Source: an uncultured Woeseiaceae bacterium
GTDB taxonomy: Bacteria > Pseudomonadota > Gammaproteobacteria > Steroidobacterales > Woeseiaceae
DNA length: 64,000 nt
Assembly (NCBI GenBank): GCA_905182415.1
Contig: CAJJBK010000001.1
Span: forward strand, 1-64,000
Direction: 5' to 3'
In this document: positions 55,057-63,999 of the stretch, piece after piece
How positions within the stretch are numbered: position 1 is the first letter of the stretch
Layout: each line of letters begins with the position of its first letter
Program-made: the position numbers and the translations under genes
The notes under the pieces: model-generated
What the model was told of the DNA's origin: nothing
The model's input: only the letters and a program-made list of their open reading frames with translations
Database searches by the model: none

Positions 55057-56583
55057 ATGTCAGTCGAAAACATTAATCTTTTCACGCATTTTGACAATGC
55101 CCTCAAAAAGGTTGGAGAAAAACCCTTATTAATTCTTGATGATGGAATCACCCATAACTATAAGACATTAATAAATAAATCATCACAGATTGCCTCATTT
55201 TTCAAATCGATCAATATTTTGCCTGGAGATAGAGTCTCGATACAGGTAGATAAAAGCCCTGAATCACTCTTTCTTTACTTAGCTTGTCTGCAAGGCGGTT
55301 TTACTTATCACCCTTTAAATCCAAGCTATACAGCAAATGAACTTGATTTTTTTATTGGCAATGCTGAACCGAGTATCATTATATGTGACGAAAAGAATCT
55401 ACCTATATTTGAAAATTTGGCTAAGAAAAATAATATTAAATATGTTTTTACTCTTCAATCAAATGGGGATGGAACATTATTTGATTCATTGGATGCATCG
55501 GCATGTAACTTTCAAACGTTTGATACACCGCCCAGTCATACAGCTGCTCTTCTCTATTCATCAGGAACAACGGGCACCCCTAAAGGTATAATGCTCACTC
55601 ATGAGAATTTGATTAGTAATACTAAGACACTAGTAAAAACTTGGAAATTTACAGAGCAAGATATATTGATGCATGCTTTGCCCATCTTTCATGTGCATGG
55701 GCTGTTTGTTGCAATAGGATGCGCCTTATCAACCGGAGCTTCAATGTATTGGTTGAATAAATTCGATCCCATCAAAGTAGTACAAAATATAAATCAATGC
55801 TCGGTGTTAATGGGAGTACCAACATTTTATACCAGATTATTAGCGACAAAAAAAATAACGCGAAGCAACTGCAGGAATGTTCGGGTATTTATTTCTGGTT
55901 CAGCGCCTTTATTAGAAGAAACATTTCACGATTTCGAAAGCATGACTGGTCATAAAATACTCGAACGATATGGTATGACTGAAACCAATATGAACACCAG
56001 CAATCCAATAGATGGATCACGTAAACCTGGGACAGTAGGCCCCCCTTTGCCGGGCATCGAAATAAAAATTGTGGATGATAATGATAAGCGTGTCGATAAA
56101 GATGTTATTGGTAATCTTCTAGTGCGTGGCCCCAATGTTTTTAAGGGTTATTGGAAAATGCCTGAAAAAACTGCAGAGGATTTTACTGCCAATGGATTTT
56201 TTAAAACCGGAGATAAGGCAAAAATTGATGCAGATGGTTATGTATCCATCGTTGGTCGATCAAAAGACATGATTATAACTGGTGGACTAAATGTCTACCC
56301 AAAAGAAATCGAGTTAATCATTGATGATATTAAAGGCGTTAAGGAGTCAGCTGTAATTGGTATATATCACAGAGATTTCGGTGAGGCGGTCATTGCAGTT
56401 GTCATTTGTTCAGAGACCCAAAATCTCAACGAGACGGATATTATTGATCACAGTAAGCAACATTTAGCTGGATACAAAATTCCAAAGAAAATAATTTTTG
56501 CTGACGCACTGCCTCGTAATTCAATGTCAAAAGTACAAAAAAATATCTTGCGAGAACACTATAAGGATTTATTCAATCCATAG
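55057..56583 (+). CDS. matB: Malonyl-CoA synthetase (MatB)
   Basis: A 508-residue AMP-forming acyl-CoA ligase that converts malonate, ATP and CoA to malonyl-CoA. The P-loop-like motif LLYSSGTTGTPKGIMLTHEN, the RYGMTETNMNTSNPIDG motif (a MatB mark), GFFKTGDKAKIDADG and the C-terminal catalytic lysine in PRNSMSKVQKNIL are all present. An AAGGA ribosome-binding site precedes the ATG at 55057. It is divergent from madLM. No malonyl-CoA decarboxylase (matA) is in the window, so malonyl-CoA may feed fatty acid synthesis directly or be decarboxylated elsewhere. The end overlaps the convergent peptidase gene by 11 bases. Confidence 0.95.
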   Translation: MSVENINLFTHFDNALKKVGEKPLLILDDGITHNYKTLINKSSQIASFFKSINILPGDRVSIQVDKSPESLFLYLACLQGGFTYHPLNPSYTANELDFFIGNAEPSIIICDEKNLPIFENLAKKNNIKYVFTLQSNGDGTLFDSLDASACNFQTFDTPPSHTAALLYSSGTTGTPKGIMLTHENLISNTKTLVKTWKFTEQDILMHALPIFHVHGLFVAIGCALSTGASMYWLNKFDPIKVVQNINQCSVLMGVPTFYTRLLATKKITRSNCRNVRVFISGSAPLLEETFHDFESMTGHKILERYGMTETNMNTSNPIDGSRKPGTVGPPLPGIEIKIVDDNDKRVDKDVIGNLLVRGPNVFKGYWKMPEKTAEDFTANGFFKTGDKAKIDADGYVSIVGRSKDMIITGGLNVYPKEIELIIDDIKGVKESAVIGIYHRDFGEAVIAVVICSETQNLNETDIIDHSKQHLAGYKIPKKIIFADALPRNSMSKVQKNILREHYKDLFNP

Positions 56584-58228
56584 AAAACTTATCGCCGAAG
56601 AAATCATTGTTATTCCATGTGGGTCGGTCCTCATCATTGGCAATAATAAGACCTAAAACCAATCCAGTTCTGACGAAATGCTCAGTTCCCTCAATACTAA
56701 AAGGTAGATTCAAATCATCAGTTGGTTGGTGGTAATGATTTTTCAAGAAATTATCTAACTCTTTGGCTCCATCAATACTTAAATCCGAGGATATGGTTCC
56801 GGCTTTTAGTGCGAGTGCCGGAATACCTTCTTTAACAAAAGAAAATTGATCGGATCTCACAAAACGAACTTCTTCGGGAAGTGGATCAGGGGTAAATAGT
56901 GCTCCTGTATATTGCGTTGCCTGCTCCATAGACAAATAAAGTGAGCTGTGCTCAGCACCAAAAGCATGTATATCGGCTACAGGGAAACCAAGATATGGCA
57001 TATCAATATTTATATTAGCAATAAGATCTTCAATTGGTACTGTTGGGTTTTTTACAAAATATGATGATCCCTGTAATCCTTTTTCTTCGGCTGTTAATGC
57101 AGCAAAAATAATAGATCGTTTTGGTCGCTGCTCCATAGACATAATACTACTGGCTATTTCTATAATAGAACCTATGCCCGCGGCATTATCATAAGCTCCG
57201 TTATGAATATGATCATTGCTACTACCAACTCTAATACCGATATGATCAAGATGTGCTGTATAAATTACGTATTGATTTCGGAGGATTGGATCTTCACCCT
57301 CAATAAATCCAATGATATTTGAGGATATTACTTCTCTCTGAATCGAGGACCGCTTAAGGGTAGCAGTAACCCCCATATCAAAACTATTAGTCGAGCCTTC
57401 GGCATGCAAAGTAAAAATTTGATTCAAATCATGCCCAGATAATTCAAATATTTTTTCTGCCCCACTCTGACTGATAGTGGCATTTCCTTGCAACTGAATA
57501 TATCCATTAAATGGCTCATTGATTTTATTGAGCCAGCGCATGCCCGGTGAACCTACTCCAGGAAGATATCTTGCCCAAGGTCTCCTTTTTTGATCTACAG
57601 GTGTTCGCAATGTAATAATTCCAGATGCACCCAAATCAATTGCCAACTGAGCCTTGGTTCGACCAGAAGAATAGAATGCGCGTTGATCAGTATCAAACTG
57701 TGATGGTGCACCACTGAGGACGACTATAATTTTATCTTTAATATTTACACCCTCGAAATCATTATGATCATATTCGGGGGCATTAATTCCATAGCCAACA
57801 AACACTAATGGCGCATTAATTTCTTCATCTTTACTGCCAAAACCGCCAGAACGGATATAATCATCTCGAAAATCAAGATCTATAGAATGATTTTCTTTAT
57901 GGATTGTCATCGCAGTTGATTCAATATCGAGTCTTGATTCAATAAAACGTATTGGTTGCTCGTAACTATTACTTTCACCAAGAGGTTGAAGTCCAAGATC
58001 CTTAAAATTTTGAACGACATAATGGGCGGCTTTATCATAATACTCAGTTCCAGCTTCACGACCCTGCATGTCGTCGCTCGCTAGTATTTCCATGTGCTTA
58101 CGAACATCTTCACCCTTCAACCCCTTCACAATAGGATCAATATTTTCTAAGTAATGAATTTTATTTGAACCAGGATCACTACAAGCGATGATTGAAATTA
58201 AAAATAATCCAATAATTAATCGTTTCAT
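56573..58228 (-). CDS. M28-family metallopeptidase lipoprotein with PA domain
   Basis: A 551-residue exported zinc aminopeptidase-like enzyme. It has a lipoprotein signal (LISIIAC, Cys16). A protease-associated insert lies at about 130-290 (NAPLVFVGYGINAPEYDHNDF, GASGIITLRTP). The catalytic core has the ligands AHLDHIG, GAYDNAAGIGSI and ALTAEEKGLQGS. It would release amino acids from peptides at the cell envelope. It overlaps matB at the convergent 3' ends by 11 bases. Confidence 0.92.
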   Translation of the reverse strand: MKRLIIGLFLISIIACSDPGSNKIHYLENIDPIVKGLKGEDVRKHMEILASDDMQGREAGTEYYDKAAHYVVQNFKDLGLQPLGESNSYEQPIRFIESRLDIESTAMTIHKENHSIDLDFRDDYIRSGGFGSKDEEINAPLVFVGYGINAPEYDHNDFEGVNIKDKIIVVLSGAPSQFDTDQRAFYSSGRTKAQLAIDLGASGIITLRTPVDQKRRPWARYLPGVGSPGMRWLNKINEPFNGYIQLQGNATISQSGAEKIFELSGHDLNQIFTLHAEGSTNSFDMGVTATLKRSSIQREVISSNIIGFIEGEDPILRNQYVIYTAHLDHIGIRVGSSNDHIHNGAYDNAAGIGSIIEIASSIMSMEQRPKRSIIFAALTAEEKGLQGSSYFVKNPTVPIEDLIANINIDMPYLGFPVADIHAFGAEHSSLYLSMEQATQYTGALFTPDPLPEEVRFVRSDQFSFVKEGIPALALKAGTISSDLSIDGAKELDNFLKNHYHQPTDDLNLPFSIEGTEHFVRTGLVLGLIIANDEDRPTWNNNDFFGDKFSMD

Positions 58229-58341
58229 TATATTTTTTCCTTAACTTTGATCTCAATTACTCAACAATATATATTCGTTAGTAAGTAAATATCAATTAAA
58301 CCACTAATTAAACTGATTATAGTTCAGTCTGGGTAAAATAC

Positions 58342-59373
58342 ATGAAAGTCATTCACACAAAACAACAACTAATTCATGCGCCTGAAAAATTTATGGTAAC
58401 TGGAAAATTACAAACACACCCAGAGTCACCTGAACGTGCAGAAATACTTATGAATGCTGCAAGAAAATTTGGTCTCACAGAAGAATCGCCCCTAAATTAT
58501 CAATTAAAATATATAACCAAAGTTCATACCCAAAGATATATTCACTACTTACAAACTATTTACCAAAGATGGGAGCGAAAAAAACATACTTCACTTGAGG
58601 TAATGCCCGGTATTCATCCCGATCGCAGAGATTGTGGTTACCCAGATTCTGCGGAAGGTCAAATTGGCTTTCACCATGCTGATTTATCTAGTCCAATTGG
58701 TCCATATACATGGGAGGCTGCTTTCTGGAGCGCTCATTCTGCAACTCATGCCGCCATATTAGTAAATAATGGAGAGCAAGCTTGTTATGCTCTATCAAGA
58801 CCTCCGGGACATCATGCGGCTAAGGATTATGCAGCTGGTTTTTGCTATCTAGGAAATACAGCAATTGCTGCCCAAACATTAAAAGAGAAGTTCAATAAAA
58901 TTGCCATATTAGATATTGATGTGCATCACGGGAATGGTACGCAAGATATCTTTTATGAACGTGATGATATATTCACCGTCTCAATTCATGCTGACCCTAT
59001 TCGCTTCTATCCATTTTTTTGGGGTCATGCGAATGAAACTGGCAAAGATAAAGGGGTGGGTTTCAATCTAAATCTGCCTTTAATTCGCGGTACAAAAGAT
59101 AATGATTATCTAAGTACACTTCGCTCTGCATTAGAAAAAATAGAAGATTTCGCACCTGATGCCTTGGTTATAGCTCTAGGTCTCGATGCTTACGAAAAAG
59201 ATCCATTACAAGGTTTATCTATTACCACCGAAGGCTTCAAGAAAATTGGTCTTGCGATAGGTGATACAATGCTACCGACTGTAATTATTCAAGAAGGTGG
59301 CTATCTCTCTCCTGAGTTAGGGGTTAACCTCTCTTCTTTTCTTGAGGGATTCATTATTGGAAGGAAAATATAA
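58342..59373 (+). CDS. Histone deacetylase-superfamily protein, acetylpolyamine amidohydrolase-like
   Basis: A 343-residue zinc hydrolase of the arginase/deacetylase fold. The charge-relay pair is H157-H158 in SRPPGHHAAKDYAAGFCY, zinc ligands are Asp193 and His195 in LDIDVHHGNGTQD plus the late ALGLDAYEKDPL, and the tyrosine is in the C-terminal IIQEGGYLSPELG. The loop HHADLSSPIGPYTWEAA is typical of the acetylpolyamine amidohydrolase group. It would release acetate from acetylated polyamines or similar amines. It is followed after three bases by an NhaC-superfamily transporter, so import of the substrate or exchange of a product is likely. Confidence 0.88.
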   Translation: MKVIHTKQQLIHAPEKFMVTGKLQTHPESPERAEILMNAARKFGLTEESPLNYQLKYITKVHTQRYIHYLQTIYQRWERKKHTSLEVMPGIHPDRRDCGYPDSAEGQIGFHHADLSSPIGPYTWEAAFWSAHSATHAAILVNNGEQACYALSRPPGHHAAKDYAAGFCYLGNTAIAAQTLKEKFNKIAILDIDVHHGNGTQDIFYERDDIFTVSIHADPIRFYPFFWGHANETGKDKGVGFNLNLPLIRGTKDNDYLSTLRSALEKIEDFAPDALVIALGLDAYEKDPLQGLSITTEGFKKIGLAIGDTMLPTVIIQEGGYLSPELGVNLSSFLEGFIIGRKI

Positions 59374-59376
59374 GCT

Positions 59377-60789
59377 ATGTTAAACGAACCTCAATGGTAT
59401 TCTGTTTTACCACCAATCATTGCCATTATTTTAGCGATAAAAACGAAACAAGTTCTGCCTTCATTATTCGCCGGAATCTGGATTGGCTGCACACTTCTCT
59501 ATAATTTTAATCCATTGATTGGTCTTGCTAAGGGTTTTGATAGTATCATTGATGTTTTTAGTGATCCTGGTGATACTCGCATTTTGATTTTCACCCTCCT
59601 TATTGGCGCATTAATTACAACCATCGAAAAATCCGGAGGTGTAAGCGGTTTTGTTGCCTTCTTAGAGAATCGAAAATGGGTACATACTGGTCTTCGAGCA
59701 CAAATTCTAGCGTGGATGACAGGAATTGTAATTTTCATTGAATCCAATATTACTTCATTGGTCGCGGGTTCAGTAAGTAGACCATTGTTTGATCGCTATA
59801 AAATCTCAAGAGAAAAATTAGCTTATCTTATCGATGCGACTGCTGCGCCGGTTTGTGTAATGGTGCCATTGAATGCTTGGACGGCTGTAATTATAGGATT
59901 GATCGCTTCCACCGGCATGGAGAATGCTTTTGGAGTGTTCATACAATCCATACCTTATAATCTCTATGCAATTACTGCGATTATCTTAGCATTCATTGTA
60001 GTTTGGAAAAATATCAATTTAGGGCCAATGGCCGCAGCAGAAATCAGAACTCAACAAGGTCAAATCAGCTGGCAGAGTAACGAGCATTCAACAGAAATAC
60101 CTGATAATTCAAACGAAAAATCATCGGATGCCAAAGAAAGTTCTGCCATATTTATGATCCTACCAATATTAACAATGACTCTTTCGATGCCTGCTTTCCT
60201 TTTTTTAACGGGTGGTGGAAATATAATGAAAGGCAACGGTCCTACAGCCATTTTTTGGTCCATATGTGCCGCCTTATTTGTTTGTTGGGCCATGTTATTG
60301 ATTAAAAAGAGACACAATATATCTGAATTAATGCAATTTTTTATGGAAGGAGCCGGAAAATTACTTCCCATTGCAACCATACTGCTATTGGCATTAACGT
60401 TAGGTGATGTTGCAAAATCTCTAGGTACTGGACCCTATGTGGCAGGTATTGCAGGAGCAAATGTGCCTGCTGTTTTCTTAGCTCCTTTGGTATTTCTAGT
60501 GTCCGGTTTTATCGCATTTTCAGTGGGTTCGAGTTGGGGTACTTTTGCGATCATGATTCCCATTGCCATATCCATTGCCACAACCCTTGGTCTTTCAGTG
60601 CCGATGTTCTTAGGGGCGGCTCTTTCTGGTGGAATTTTTGGAGATCATGCCTCACCTATTAGTGATACCACAGTTGTTGCCTCAATGGCGGCAGGAACTG
60701 ATCATATCGAACATGTCAGAACTCAGTTGCCTTACGCCATGATAGCTGGCATTATTTCAATTATTGGCTTCATCTTATTAAGCTTATGA
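59377..60789 (+). CDS. NhaC-superfamily transporter coupled to the deacetylase gene
   Basis: A 470-residue inner membrane protein with about twelve helices, of the same branch as the protein at 48319-49776: LFDRYKISREKLAYLIDATAAP and GGIFGDHASPISDTTVVASMAAGTD. Its ribosome-binding site (GGAAGG) lies inside the end of the deacetylase gene, three bases from its start, giving coupled translation. The partner suggests transport of an acetylated amine, a free amine or acetate rather than simple Na+/H+ exchange, but this is inference. The end overlaps the convergent dapF by six bases. Confidence 0.87.
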   Translation: MLNEPQWYSVLPPIIAIILAIKTKQVLPSLFAGIWIGCTLLYNFNPLIGLAKGFDSIIDVFSDPGDTRILIFTLLIGALITTIEKSGGVSGFVAFLENRKWVHTGLRAQILAWMTGIVIFIESNITSLVAGSVSRPLFDRYKISREKLAYLIDATAAPVCVMVPLNAWTAVIIGLIASTGMENAFGVFIQSIPYNLYAITAIILAFIVVWKNINLGPMAAAEIRTQQGQISWQSNEHSTEIPDNSNEKSSDAKESSAIFMILPILTMTLSMPAFLFLTGGGNIMKGNGPTAIFWSICAALFVCWAMLLIKKRHNISELMQFFMEGAGKLLPIATILLLALTLGDVAKSLGTGPYVAGIAGANVPAVFLAPLVFLVSGFIAFSVGSSWGTFAIMIPIAISIATTLGLSVPMFLGAALSGGIFGDHASPISDTTVVASMAAGTDHIEHVRTQLPYAMIAGIISIIGFILLSL

Positions 60790-61662
60790 TAGTAACCCAC
60801 TGTAAACATAGGCAACTGGGCCACTCATAATAAGTGAATCATCATCAAGAAGCTCAATGTCAACATAACCAGCCGGCATAATCACTTGCATTTTATTTGA
60901 AACATCGAGCTTTTTTTTATTGGCAGCATAAACAGCTGCGCAAGCACCTGATCCGCAAGCTGATGTTAAGCCCGCACCTCTCTCATAAACCTCAAGTTTA
61001 AGAGTCTGCTGATCCATGATTTCTGCCACACCCACATTCACCTGCTCTGGAAATAAAGAATTTTTTTGTACAGCTGGTGCCCATTTTTCAATATTAATAC
61101 CCTCGATACTATCAACAAAATAAGTAACATGAGGATTTCCAATATTTGAAATGACTGGGTTAGATAATGGTCCAGACTCTAATTTCACATTAAGGGTATC
61201 TATATCGATTGATAGGGGTATTTTTCTGGGGTCAAGAGAGGCGATACCCATATTGCACTGCACTCGAGAATCTTTCAGTTTATGGCATTCCAATACACCA
61301 GCCAGCGTTTCGATTTTCACTGTCGCCAGAGTTTCATTTTCCATTAACAACGAAGCCACACATCTAGTTGCATTACCACATGCCTCCACCTCGCGACCAT
61401 CAATATTAAGTAGCCTCATAAATACCTTTGCACCAAACTTTAAGCCATCGCTGCTTGGTTCATTTAATATAATTAGTTGATCAGCACCAATGCCCGTTTT
61501 CGGGTTACAGATTCTGGATATTTCAGAGTTGTTAGGAAAAAAAGGAACATCGCGCCCATCAAAAATAACAAAATGGTTTTCTAAGCCATGCATTTTTATA
61601 AAAGATCGTCCCGTTGATTTAATACCAAAGAAATTTGTATATATATTCTTGTTTCGAGTCAT
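60784..61662 (-). CDS. dapF: Diaminopimelate epimerase
   Basis: A 292-residue PLP-independent epimerase converting LL- to meso-diaminopimelate for lysine and peptidoglycan. The active-site cysteines are Cys95 in EACGNATRCVA and Cys236 in RGAGLTSACGSGACAA; KMHGLENHFVIFDGRD is the N-terminal mark. The forms ACGNATRCVASLLM and ERGAGLTSACG, and the IETLAGVLE block, recall the alphaproteobacterial DapF type more than the gammaproteobacterial one. The N-terminus is about 20 residues longer than usual; no later Met before the conserved KMHG. Confidence 0.93.
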   Translation of the reverse strand: MTRNKNIYTNFFGIKSTGRSFIKMHGLENHFVIFDGRDVPFFPNNSEISRICNPKTGIGADQLIILNEPSSDGLKFGAKVFMRLLNIDGREVEACGNATRCVASLLMENETLATVKIETLAGVLECHKLKDSRVQCNMGIASLDPRKIPLSIDIDTLNVKLESGPLSNPVISNIGNPHVTYFVDSIEGINIEKWAPAVQKNSLFPEQVNVGVAEIMDQQTLKLEVYERGAGLTSACGSGACAAVYAANKKKLDVSNKMQVIMPAGYVDIELLDDDSLIMSGPVAYVYSGLLS

Positions 61663-61760
61663 TTTTACGCAGAATTAGATCATTATTTTTTTAATTGATG
61701 TAAGTTATTATACTACCTAACGATTTAAATCATAATATTTCTACGGCAGGATAATTGATT

Positions 61761-62462
61761 ATGACTCAAAAATTATACAGACAAGACGCTTATCTTAAGA
61801 CCAATATTTCTGGAGTGACCTCAAGCATTGATAATATAATTATCCTCGAAAGCAGTATATTTTATCCTTTAGGTGGAGGACAGCCCGGTGACATAGGAAC
61901 ACTTTCTTGGGATGGTCATGAGGCTAAGGTAATTAACACCACAATAAATGAAGCAGGTGAAATCCAACATATCTTATCTGCAGAAAGCCCCATTCCTAAG
62001 ATGGGCGAAATACTGACCACTGCGATTGACTGGGAAAGACGATACTTACATATGCGCATGCATACTGGGCTGCATTTATTGGGTTCAGTTTTAAAATATG
62101 GAGTAACAGGAGGCAATATATCCGCTTCTAAAAGTCGTTTAGACTTTGATATGGAAGAGCCTGTCGATAAAGAAAAAGTTGCCCAAGACTTAATAAAATT
62201 GGTTGATGAAAATCATTTAATACAATCTAAATGGATCAGTCAGAAAGAACTCCGTGAGCAACCAGAACTAATCCGTACTATGTCTGTTAAACCTCCATCA
62301 ACAGATCAAAATATTAGATTGCTAGCGATAGGGGATATTGATCTTCAACCTTGTGGAGGCACTCATCTCAATTCAACTGGAGAAGTGGGGCAAATACGTA
62401 TTGGCAAAGTTGAAAAAAAAGGTAAGCGAAATCGACGCGTTTATATAGAATTAATAGATTAA
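61761..62462 (+). CDS. Alanyl-tRNA editing protein (AlaX type)
   Basis: A 233-residue trans-editing hydrolase that removes Ser or Gly wrongly attached to tRNA-Ala. Zinc ligands are the H-x3-H in RMHTGLHLLG (His103 and His107 counted from the first open codon) and C200-x3-H204 in QPCGGTHLNSTGEVG. The length (AlaX-M like) includes the N-terminal beta barrel GGGQPGDIG. The open frame starts with a TTG at 61755, but the ATG at 61761 with AGGA upstream is preferred. It stands 45 bases upstream of the HisC-like aminotransferase gene on the same strand. Confidence 0.92.
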   Translation: MTQKLYRQDAYLKTNISGVTSSIDNIIILESSIFYPLGGGQPGDIGTLSWDGHEAKVINTTINEAGEIQHILSAESPIPKMGEILTTAIDWERRYLHMRMHTGLHLLGSVLKYGVTGGNISASKSRLDFDMEEPVDKEKVAQDLIKLVDENHLIQSKWISQKELREQPELIRTMSVKPPSTDQNIRLLAIGDIDLQPCGGTHLNSTGEVGQIRIGKVEKKGKRNRRVYIELID

Positions 62463-62507
62463 TCTTTCTGGTCAAGGTTAGTATAAAATAATAACAAGGA
62501 GATTAAG

Positions 62508-63605
62508 ATGGCTATGGAAATTACAAGACGCTCATTACTAAACGGGATACTGCTAGGCACTGCAAGTATGACAGTGAGCCCAACTGTACTCTCTATGGTA
62601 GGGCCTAATCCAAGTATCGTCCGCCTAAGCGCTAATGAAAATCCATACGGCCCAAGTAGTAATGCCTTAAAGGCTGCTGCCCAAGCTAGCAATAAGGGAG
62701 CTTATTATCCGGGTAAAATTGCCGCTGAACTCATGCAAATGATCGCGGATAAAAATAAATTAGAAGTTAATCAAGTAGCAATCAGCTCTGGTTCCAATGA
62801 GGCACTTTCAGCGGCTGTTGTGGGTTGGGGGAAGGAGGGACAAATAATTTCTCCCTCTTTTACTTATGACTTGCACCTGGGTTATGCTCAAAGAATAGGA
62901 ACAAAAGTGCTTCGAGTGCCACTTGATAATGACATGTCTATTGATCTGGATGCCATGCAAGCTGCTGTAGATAAATCAGTGAGTATGGTGTATCTGTGCA
63001 ATCCAAATAATCCAACTGGAAAAACGATTGATGGCGATACGTTAAGAAAATTCTGTCGTGCTGTTGGAAAAAAAGTGACAGTCTTGGTTGATGAAGCCTA
63101 CAACGAATTAACCGACAACCCAGAATATACCTCGATGGTCGACCTTGTCCGAGAAGGTGAAAATGTCATTGTGATGCGAACCTTTTCAAAATTATATGGC
63201 ATGGCTGGAATGCGAGTAGGTTATGCATTGGGCAGAAAAGACCTCATAAAAAAAGTACGTAATCATATTATGGCTTGGCCTAATATTGTAGGTCTTGCAG
63301 CTGCTCATGCTTGTTATAATGAGAACGATTTTATCGAATACTCAATTGATAAAATCAATCAAGGAAGAGACTTGGTGAATGAGGTATTTATCCAACAGGG
63401 AATCGAGCCACTGCCATCGGAAACTAATTTTGTCCTTGCTGATATAGGTAGAGATGTAAAAGATTTCGAAATAAGGATGCGACAAGAAAATATTCTGGTT
63501 CATCGAGCTTATTCACTGTATCCGAATCATTTGCGAGTAAGTATGGGAAAGATGGAAGATTTACGGGAATTTGCCGAAGTATTTAAACGGGTTTATAACA
63601 GTTAA
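62508..63605 (+). CDS. Tat-exported class I/II aminotransferase (HisC-like)
   Basis: A 365-residue PLP aminotransferase of the histidinol-phosphate aminotransferase group. It has a Tat-type leader (TRRSLLNGILLGTASMTVS, residues 6-24), then SANENPYGPS, ISSGSNEALSA, YLCNPNNPTGK, VLVDEAYNE and RTFSKLYGMAGMRVGYA with the Schiff-base Lys228. HisC is normally cytoplasmic. This export signal and the lack of his genes nearby argue against histidine synthesis and for periplasmic transamination of another amino acid. An AAGGAG ribosome-binding site precedes the ATG at 62508. Confidence 0.9.
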   Translation: MAMEITRRSLLNGILLGTASMTVSPTVLSMVGPNPSIVRLSANENPYGPSSNALKAAAQASNKGAYYPGKIAAELMQMIADKNKLEVNQVAISSGSNEALSAAVVGWGKEGQIISPSFTYDLHLGYAQRIGTKVLRVPLDNDMSIDLDAMQAAVDKSVSMVYLCNPNNPTGKTIDGDTLRKFCRAVGKKVTVLVDEAYNELTDNPEYTSMVDLVREGENVIVMRTFSKLYGMAGMRVGYALGRKDLIKKVRNHIMAWPNIVGLAAAHACYNENDFIEYSIDKINQGRDLVNEVFIQQGIEPLPSETNFVLADIGRDVKDFEIRMRQENILVHRAYSLYPNHLRVSMGKMEDLREFAEVFKRVYNS

Positions 63606-63606
63606 C

Positions 63607-63999
63607 TCATTGACTTTTGGCTGAATATGAATCAGCTTCATCAACTGATAACTCTTTAATTTTGAAATTCCAGTTAGTCAAAGAAGAGCTAATTCTGAGG
63701 CGATAACGTCCATCTTTATTGAACATCTTAACGCCATTACCCGCATATTTTGTCTTAAGAATTCTACCGATGAGAAAACCGGTTTTTGCATCAACCAAAG
63801 ATACCTCCAAACCCATACTTTCCTTGAAATTACTGTTAACTCGCCAATCAAGAATCCAAGGCTCCTTAACTACAAATTCGGCAGTAGTGATCGACTTATT
63901 TCCGTTAAATTCCCGAACTAAACGTTCGGCATTCGCTGTACCGGATAAAACCAAAAAAGAAAGGTATATCAAGACAAAAGATGCATAGTTATTTTTCAT
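63607..63999 (-). CDS. Small secreted protein of unknown function
   Basis: A complete 130-residue protein with a signal peptide (residues 7-24, cleavage after ANA). The mature domain of about 105 residues looks beta-rich: FVVKEPWILDWRVNS, then LEVSLVDAKTGFLIGRI, then GRYRLRISSSLTNWNFKI. The pattern resembles a small C2- or pre-peptidase-like beta sandwich that binds or protects. No catalytic motif is visible. Its 5' end is one base from the window edge, so upstream regulation cannot be judged. It converges on the aminotransferase with a one-base gap. Confidence 0.75.
   Translation of the reverse strand: MKNNYASFVLIYLSFLVLSGTANAERLVREFNGNKSITTAEFVVKEPWILDWRVNSNFKESMGLEVSLVDAKTGFLIGRILKTKYAGNGVKMFNKDGRYRLRISSSLTNWNFKIKELSVDEADSYSAKSQ

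Noticed and set aside
61151-61480. 109-codon open frame antisense to dapF
   Set aside because: It is fully covered by dapF on the other strand, with both active-site cysteines intact there.
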